Positions 58,301-64,000 of a stretch of DNA of 64,000 nt are shown here, one piece after another. The position numbers and the translations under genes are program-made. This DNA is from Arenicola marina. Taxonomy: Eukaryota > Annelida > Polychaeta > Arenicolidae. The stretch lies in contig OZ025255.1 of the NCBI GenBank assembly GCA_964019135.1, positions 496,001 to 560,000 on the forward strand, in the 5' to 3' direction. The notes under the pieces were generated by a model that made no database searches, was not told the origin of the DNA, and worked only from the letters and a program-made list of their open reading frames with translations. Each line of letters begins with the position of its first letter. Positions within the stretch are counted from its first letter, which is position 1.

Positions 58301-61273
58301 TCAATGTAACGGTCTCACAATGTGCAAGACAGACAGAGGTAATTGTTATCAATGTAACGGTCTCACAATGTGCAACACAGACAAATGTAATTGTTACCAA
58401 TGCAACGGTCTCACAATGTGCAAGACAGACAGATGTAATTGCTATCAATGTAACGGTCTCACAATGAGCAAGACAGACAGATGTAATTGCTATCAATGTA
58501 ACGGTCTCACAATGTGCAAGACAGACAGAGGTAATTGTTATCAATGTAACGGTCTCACAATGTGCAAGACAGACAGAGGTAATTGCTATCAATGTAACGG
58601 TCTCACAATGTGCAAGACAGACAGATGTAATTGTTATCAATGTAACGGTCTCACAATGTGCAAGACAGATGTAATTGTTATCAATGTAACGGTCTCACAA
58701 TGTGCAAGACAGACAAATGTAATTGTTATCAATGTAACGGTCTCACAATGTGCAAGATAGACAGATGTAATTGCTATCAATGTAACGGTCTCACAATGTG
58801 CAAGACAGGCAGATGTAATTGTTATCCATGTAACGGTCTCACAATGTGCAAGACAGACAGATGTAATTGCTATCAATGTAACGGTCTCACAATGTGCAAG
58901 ACAGACAGATGTAATTGCTATCAATGTAACGGTCTCACAATGTGCAAGACAGACAGAGGTAATTGTTATCAATGCAACGGTCTCACAATGTGCAAGACAG
59001 ACAGATGTAATTGTTATCAATGTAACGGTCTCACAATGTGCAAGACAGATGTAATTGTTATCAATGTAACGGTCTCACAATGTGCAAGACAGACAAATGT
59101 AATTGTTATCAATGTAACGGTCTCACAATGTGCAAGATAGACAGATGTAATTGCTATCAATGTAACGGTCTCACAATGTGCAAGACAGGCAGATGTAATT
59201 GTTATCCATGTAACGGTCTCACAATGTGCAAGACAGACAGATGTAATTGCTATCAATGTAACGGTCTCACAATGTGCAAGACAGACAGATGTAATTGCTA
59301 TCAATGTAACGGTCTCACAATGTGCAAGACAGACAGAGGTAATTGTTATCAATGCAACGGTCTCACAATGTGCAAGACAGACAGATGTAATTGCTATCAA
59401 TGTAACGGTCTCACAATGTGCAAGACAGACAGAGGTAATTGTTATCCATGTAACGGTCTCACAATGTGCAAGACAGACAGAGGTAATTGCTATCAATGCA
59501 ACGGTATCACAATGTGCAAGACAGACAGATGTAATTGTTATCAATGTAACGGTCTCACAATGTGCAAGACAGACAGAGGCAATTGTTATCAATGCAACGG
59601 TCTCACAATGTGCAAGACAGACAGATGTAATTGCTATCAATGCAACGGTCTCACAATGTGCAAGACAGACAGATGTAATTGCTATCAATGTAACGGTCTC
59701 ACAATGTGCAAGACAGACAGAGGTAATTGTTATCCATGTAACGGTCTCACAATGTGCAAGACAGACAGAGGTAATTGCTATCAATGCAACGGTATCACAA
59801 TGTGCAAGACAGACAGATGTAATTGTTATCAATGTAACGGTCTCACAATGTGCAAGACAGACAGAGGTAATTGTTATCAATGTAACGGTCTCACAATGTG
59901 CAAGACAGACAGATGTAATTGTTATCAATGTAACGGTCTCACAATGTGCAAGACAGACAGATGTAATTGCTATCAATGTAACGGTCTCACAATGTGCAAG
60001 ACAGACAAATGTAATTGTTATCAATGCAACGGTATCACAATGTGCAATACAGACAGATGTAATTGTTATCAATGTAACGGTCTCACAATGTGCAAGACAG
60101 ACAGAGGTAATTGTTATCAATGTAACGGTCTCACAATGTGCAACACAGACAAATGTAATTGTTACCAATGCAACGGTCTCACAATGTGCAAGACAGACAG
60201 ATGTAATTGCTATCAATGTAACGGTCTCACAATGTGCAAGACAGACAGATGTAATTGCTATCAATGTAACGGTCTCACAATGTGCAAGACAGGCAGATGT
60301 AATTGTTATCAATGCAACGGTATCACAATGTGCAAGACAGACAGATGTAATTGTTATCAATGTAACGGTTTCACAATGTGCAAGACAGACAGATGTAATT
60401 GCTATCAATGTAAAGGTCTCACAATGTGCAAGACAGACAGAGGTAATTGCTATCAATGCAACGGTATCACAATGTGCAAGACAGACAGAGGTAATTGTTA
60501 TCAATGTAACGGTCTCACAATGTGTAAAACAGACAGAGGTATTTGCTATCAATGTAACGGTCTCACAATGTGCAAGACAGACAAATGTAATTGTTATCAA
60601 TGCAACGGTCTCACAATGTGCAAGACAGACAGATGTAATTGCTATCAATGTAACGGTCTCACAATGTGCAAGACAGACAGAGGTAATTGTTATCAATGCA
60701 ACGGTCTCACAATGTGCAAGACAGACAGATGTAATTGCTATCAATGTAACGGTCTCACAATGTGCAAGACAGACAGAGGTAATTGTTATCAATGTAACGG
60801 TCTCACAATGTGCAAGACAGACAGATGTAATTGTTATCAATGCAACGGTCTCACAATGTGCAAGACAGACAGAGGTAATTGCTATCAATGTAACGGTCTC
60901 ACAATGTGTTGTCCATGTTACCGTTGAAGACAACAGAGGATTGTTCCGATCCATTATACCAAGTGCCAAGGTTTCACGTTCTGGCTTTTTTTTTTTCAAG
61001 ATTGTCCTTGCTGTATCAGGTGACCATTTACATGTGAAGCATTTGGGAAGCTCTTTAAGACATAACATGTGTATTTACAAAAGTCTGATTAGCTCTGACA
61101 GTTGGTCTCATCACCTACCTCAAGTGACGGCGCGTTCGTCTGCCCTTGGTGGACTCGTACATGACCTTGGCCTTGCTCTTAGCCTCATGTGACGTCAGCC
61201 GGTGGTTGAACTGCCGCAGCAGCTGCTCGGCGAACCGCACGCCCGCGCCGTATATACGGCCGTAGTTAAACAC
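43153..61273 (-). CDS. POLG: DNA polymerase gamma catalytic subunit, C-terminal 281 residues, six exons
   Basis: Exons in transcript order: 61273-61119, 56866-56813, 55559-55445, 48078-47827, 46624-46507, 43304-43153. They join in frame with GT-AG introns to 281 codons plus TAG. This is the polymerase palm and fingers of the family A mitochondrial replicase. It starts at the O-helix motif [11 protein letters not shown] (motif B), continues with [32 protein letters not shown] and [14 protein letters not shown], then motif C HDEVRY with the catalytic Asp, [36 protein letters not shown] and TPSNPHGL. Length and order match the last quarter of vertebrate POLG closely. The C-terminal tail is longer and Gly/Pro/Glu/Lys-rich. 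The exonuclease, spacer and motif A exons should lie right of 64000. The enzyme replicates mtDNA in the mitochondrial matrix. Confidence 0.96.
43355..45350 (-). repeat. 53-bp intronic minisatellite (CCCCAGTAACGTAACTTGTC)
   Basis: About 37 copies. The unit length equals that of the adjoining array at 45351-46530, and parts of the unit (CCCCAGTAxCGTAA) are shared, so the two are probably one array that diverged into two families. Confidence 0.95.
45351..46530 (-). repeat. 53-bp minisatellite containing POLG exon end and donor
   Basis: On the - strand each of about 22 units has GGGCTACGGCCTTCCCCACG followed by GTACGGTCAGAGGG. This copies the end of the exon at 46507 (GGGTACGGCATCCTCCACG|GTAGGTCAGAGGG). 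There is no stop in any of the three - strand frames, so the exon frame stays open down to 45134. Confidence 0.93.
46507..46624 (-). CDS. POLG: POLG exon ([18 protein letters not shown])
   Basis: Acceptor TTTTGCAG, donor GTAGGT. It encodes [31 protein letters not shown] and GYGILH. Strongly conserved POLG residues. Confidence 0.95.
46655..47790 (-). repeat. 24-bp intronic minisatellite (CAGCCACCAGCCTCACAGAG)
   Basis: Fills the intron between 46624 and 47827. ATCC/ACCC variants alternate, and a shorter unit lacking CACCAGC occurs. It produces long spurious ORFs on both strands. Confidence 0.93.
47827..48078 (-). CDS. POLG: POLG exon with motif C (HDEVRY)
   Basis: Acceptor TTTCAG, donor GTGAGT. 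Exactly 84 codons: [20 protein letters not shown] at the start, SIHDEVRY at exon residues 41-48 (the catalytic Asp codon is 47949-47947), and [17 protein letters not shown] at the end. This is the best-conserved part of the palm. Confidence 0.97.
48105..48953 (-). repeat. 33-bp-family intronic minisatellite, left part
   Basis: Units such as ACTATTGTATACACCGTCAC plus CATTACACTA or CACTAAACTATAT, in several lengths. Confidence 0.93.
48954..49393. repeat. Inverted duplicate of 50515-50914
   Basis: Near-perfect reverse complement of the right-hand segment, including the first part of a fold-back arm (CTTTTATAATGTTCAGAAGC), about 330 bp of unique intron, and a few array units in reversed orientation. 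The orientation switch is abrupt at 49393/49394. Confidence 0.9.
49394..50545 (-). repeat. 33-bp intronic minisatellite, right part
   Basis: About 35 copies of CATTACACTACATACTATTG plus TATACACCATCAC, head to tail and more homogeneous than the left part. Confidence 0.95.
50855..52426. mobile_element. Fold-back element with internal inverted tandem arrays
   Basis: Arms of about 280 bases (50855-51140 and 52110-52426) are imperfect inverted complements, ending in GGGATATACCGTTTATTCG and its complement. Inside lie an array of TATGGCTCCGGGC units (51140-51500) and, in inverted orientation, an array of GCCCGGAGTCATA units (51690-52080), separated by a segment of repeated CTCGC/GCGAG words. There is no transposase ORF. 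Confidence 0.85.
52427..52544 (-). other. Short unique intron segment of POLG
   Basis: Lies between the fold-back element and the last unit of the exon-derived array. Confidence 0.4.
52545..55510 (-). repeat. 89-bp minisatellite: 61 bp of POLG exon plus donor
   Basis: About 33 copies. Each contains on the - strand 61 coding bases ([14 protein letters not shown] and on to the donor) and then GTGCGTACACCC. Some units are 6 bp longer (extra GTGTGG). The full exon is present only at the high-coordinate end, 55559-55445. Confidence 0.96.
55445..55559 (-). CDS. POLG: POLG exon ([14 protein letters not shown]...TPVLGC)
   Basis: TTTGTAG acceptor. It encodes [32 protein letters not shown] and a short end. 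The donor given here (GTGCGT at 55444-55439) is the first of about 33, chosen because it directly follows the unique part of the exon and joins in phase to 48078. Confidence 0.93.
55622..56700 (-). repeat. 42-bp intronic minisatellite (GCGCCACTCGGTGACGAGAG)
   Basis: About 26 copies, 14 codons each, open in several frames. Lies between POLG exons 56813 and 55559 and does not include their borders. Confidence 0.95.
56813..56866 (-). CDS. POLG: POLG short exon ([17 protein letters not shown])
   Basis: Acceptor TTGCAG, donor GTAGGA, 54 bases. In phase it gives [17 protein letters not shown], leading to the conserved GG-[ST]-ES.MFNKLE of POLG with Ser in the variable place. Confidence 0.85.
56890..60915 (-). 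repeat. 48-bp intronic minisatellite (CAATGTGCAAGACAGACAGA)
   Basis: About 84 copies of 16 codons. On the + strand it reads as Cys-rich [16 protein letters not shown] repeats and on the - strand as [14 protein letters not shown]. It has a higher-order structure: about 58660-59038 recurs at 59040-59418 with offset 380. It fills the POLG intron 56867-61118. Confidence 0.95.
61119..61273 (-). CDS. POLG: POLG exon with O-helix motif B
   Basis: Encodes [36 protein letters not shown] and [10 protein letters not shown]. Donor GTAGGT. The acceptor GCCAG is the first (lowest-coordinate) of about 44 in the adjoining array, the only one followed by the full exon. The Tyr residues of the motif select and position the incoming dNTP in this family. 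Confidence 0.95.
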
Positions 61274-64000
61274 CTGGCGACCGAGCAACAGGTCCAGTCA
61301 TCACCTCAACCCGTATATACGGCCGTAGTTAAACAGTTAACACCTGGCGACCGAGCAACAGGTCCAGTCACCACCTCAACCCGTATATACGGCCGTAGTT
61401 AAACACCTAGCGACCGAGCAGCAGGTCCAGTCATCACCTCAACCGTATATACGGCTGTACTTAAACACCTGGCGACCGAGCAACAGGTCCAGTCATCACC
61501 TCAACCCGTATATACGGCCGTAGTTAAACACCTAGCGACCGAGCAACAGGTCCAGTCATCACCTCAACCCGTATATACGGCCGTAGCTAAACACCTGGCG
61601 ACCGAGCAACAGGTCCAGTCATCACCTCAACCCGTATATACGGCCGTAGTTAAACACCTGGCGACCGAGCAACAGGTCCAGTCATCACCTCAACCCGTAT
61701 ATACGGCCGTAGTTAAACACCTAGCGACCGAGCAACAGGTCCAGTCATCACCTCAACCCGTATATACGGCCGTAGTTAAACACCTAGCGACCGAGCAACA
61801 GGTCCAGTCATCACCTCAACCCGTATATACGGCCGTAGTTAAACACCTGGCGACCGAGCAACAGGTCCAGTCATCACCTCAACCCGTATATACGGCCGTA
61901 GTTAAACACCTGGCGACCGAGCAACAGGTCCAGTCATCACCTCAACCCGTATATACGGCCGTAGTCAAACACCTAGCGACCGAGCAACAGGTCCAGTCAT
62001 CACCTCAACCCGTATATACGGCCGTAGTTAAACACCTGGCGACCGAGAAACAGATCCAGTCATCAGCTCAACCCGTATATACGGCCGTAGTTAAACACCT
62101 GGCGACCGAGCAACAAGGTCCAGTCATCACCTCAACCCGTATATACGGCCGTAGTTAAACACCTGGCGACCGAGAAACAGGTCCAGTCATCACCTCAACC
62201 GGTATATACGGCCGTAGTTAAACACCTGGCGACCGTGCAACAGGTCCAGTCATCACCTCAACCCGTATATACGGCCGTAGTTAAACACCTAGCGACCGAG
62301 CAACAGGTCCAGTCATCACCTCAACCCGTAGATACGGCCGTAGTTAAACACCTAGCGACCGAGCAACAGGTCCAGTCATCACCTCAACCCGTAGATACGG
62401 CCGTAGTTAAACACCTAGCGACCGAGCAACAGGTCCAGTCATCACCTCAACCCGTATATACGGCCGTAGTTAAACACCTGGCGACCGAGCAACAGGTCCA
62501 GTCATCACCTCAACCCGTATATACGGCCGTAGTTAAACACCTAGCGACCGAGCAACAGGTCCAGTCATCACCTCAACCCGTAGATACGGCCGTAGTTAAA
62601 CACCTAGCGACCGAGCAACAGGTCCAGTCATCACCTCAACCCGTAGATACGGCCGTAGTTAAACACCTAGCGACCGAGCAACAGGTCCAGTCATCACCTC
62701 AACCCGTATATACGGCTGTAGTTAAACACCTGGCGACCGAGCAACAGGTCCAGTCATCACCTCAACCCGTATATACGGCCGTAGTTAAACACCTAGCGAC
62801 CGAGCAACAGGTCCAGTCATCACCTCAACCCGTATATACGGCCGTAGTTAAACACCTAGCGACCGAGCAACAGGTCCAGTCATCACCTCAACCGTATATA
62901 CGGCTGTACTTAAACACCTGGCGACCGAGCAACAGGTCCAGTCATCACCTCAACCCGTATATACGGCCGTAGTTAAACACCTAGCGACCGAGCAACAGGT
63001 CCAGTCATCACCTCAACCCGTATATACGGCCGTAGTTAAACACCTAGCGACCGAGCAGCAGGTCCAGTCATCACCTCAACCGTATATACGGCTGTACTTA
63101 AACACCTGGCGACCGAGCAACAGGTCCAGTCATCACCTCAACCCGTATATACGGCCGTAGTTAAACACCTAGCGACCGAGCAACAGGTCCAGTCATCACC
63201 TCAACCCGTATATACGGCCGTAGCTAAACACCTGGCGACCGAGCAACAGGTCCAGTCATCACCTCAACCCGTATATACGGCCGTAGTTAAACACCTGGCG
63301 ACCGAGCAACAGGTCCAGTCATCACCTCAACCCGTATATACGGCCGTAGTTAAACACCTAGCGACCGAGCAACAGGTCCAGTCATCACCTCAACCCGTAT
63401 ATACGGCCGTAGTTAAACACCTAGCGACCGAGCAACAGGTCCAGTCATCACCTCAACCCGTATATACGGCCGTAGTTAAACACCTGGCGACCGAGCAACA
63501 GGTCCAGTCATCACCTCAACCCGTATCTACGGCCGTAGTTAAACACCTGGCGACCGAGCAACAGGTCCAGTCATCACCTCAACCCGTATATACGGCCGTA
63601 GTCAAACACCTAGCGACCGTGCAACAGGTCCAGTCATCACCTCAACCCGTATATACGGCCGTAGTTAAACACCTAGCGACCGAGCAACAGGTCCAGTCAT
63701 CACCTCAACCCGTAGATACGGCCGTAGTTAAACACCTAGCGACCGAGCAACAGGTCCAGTCATCACCTCAACCCGTAGATACGGCCGTAGTTAAACACCT
63801 AGCGACCGAGCAACAGGTCCAGTCATCACCTCAACCCGTATATACGGCCGTAGTTAAACACCTGGCGACCGAGCAACAGGTCCAGTCATCACCTCAACCC
63901 GTATATACGGCCGTAGTTAAACACCTAGCGACCGAGCAACAGGTCCAGTCATCACCTCAACCCGTAGATACGGCCGTAGTTAAACACCTAGCGACCGAGC
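61240..64000 (-). repeat. 63-bp minisatellite containing POLG acceptor and exon start, runs off the edge
   Basis: About 43 copies within the window. On the - strand each unit has a TCGCCAG acceptor, 26 coding bases (VFNYGRIY codons) and then GTTGAGGTGATGACTGG. The exon frame reaches TGATGA in every unit, so upstream acceptors would truncate the polymerase. Confidence 0.96.

Noticed and set aside
56928..60927. Two + strand ORFs of more than 600 codons encoding Cys-rich [16 protein letters not shown] repeats, looking like a secreted or metal-binding protein
   Set aside because: The region is an intron of POLG. The unit is a 48-bp minisatellite open in several frames on both strands, and there is no signal peptide, promoter or unique domain.
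16415..64000. CRISPR-like arrays
   Set aside because: The repeats are head to tail without unique spacers, and the genes are eukaryotic and intron-bearing.

Overview
This is animal nuclear DNA, not bacterial. It carries the 3' parts of two intron-bearing genes that converge tail to tail. On the + strand is a kinetochore-scaffold (KNL1-like) gene, with ten coding exons between 16415 and 39059. On the - strand is the mitochondrial DNA polymerase gamma catalytic subunit (POLG), with six coding exons between 61273 and 43153. All reading frames join cleanly across GT-AG introns. The 5' part of POLG lies beyond the right edge. Upstream KNL1 exons were not found and are probably left of the window. 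Intron style and repeat content fit an invertebrate deuterostome. A lancelet (amphioxus) is my best guess, because I recall minisatellites at exon-intron borders being reported there. That is recollection, not proof.

Layout. 1-4637: remnants of a retroelement-like gene on the - strand and a 763-bp block present twice. 4638-12594: a tandem dimer of a roughly 3.95-kb terminal-inverted-repeat transposon, flanked by a perfect 10-bp target duplication, with a smaller TIR element nested in each copy. 12595-16414: mostly unique AT-rich DNA with two fold-back elements, a small palindrome, and a 99-bp MITE flanked by a 7-bp direct repeat. 16415-39059: KNL1-like exons. 39060-43152: 3' flanks of both genes, with two further tandem arrays. 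43153-61273: POLG exons on the - strand. 61240-64000: an array running off the right edge.

The outstanding property is that roughly 39 kb of the last 47.6 kb (my sum of array lengths) is tandem repeat, with a different unit in almost every intron. At least nine arrays contain coding sequence: eight include a splice junction of the adjacent real exon (exon end plus GT donor, or AG acceptor plus exon start), and one amplifies the terminal coding exon. These arrays present tens to about 150 copies of a splice site in a row. One of them (22551-24350) is also open and in frame with its exon, so alternative acceptor use could add multiples of 22 residues. The very long ORFs in the arrays are by-products of repeat units without stop codons, not genes.
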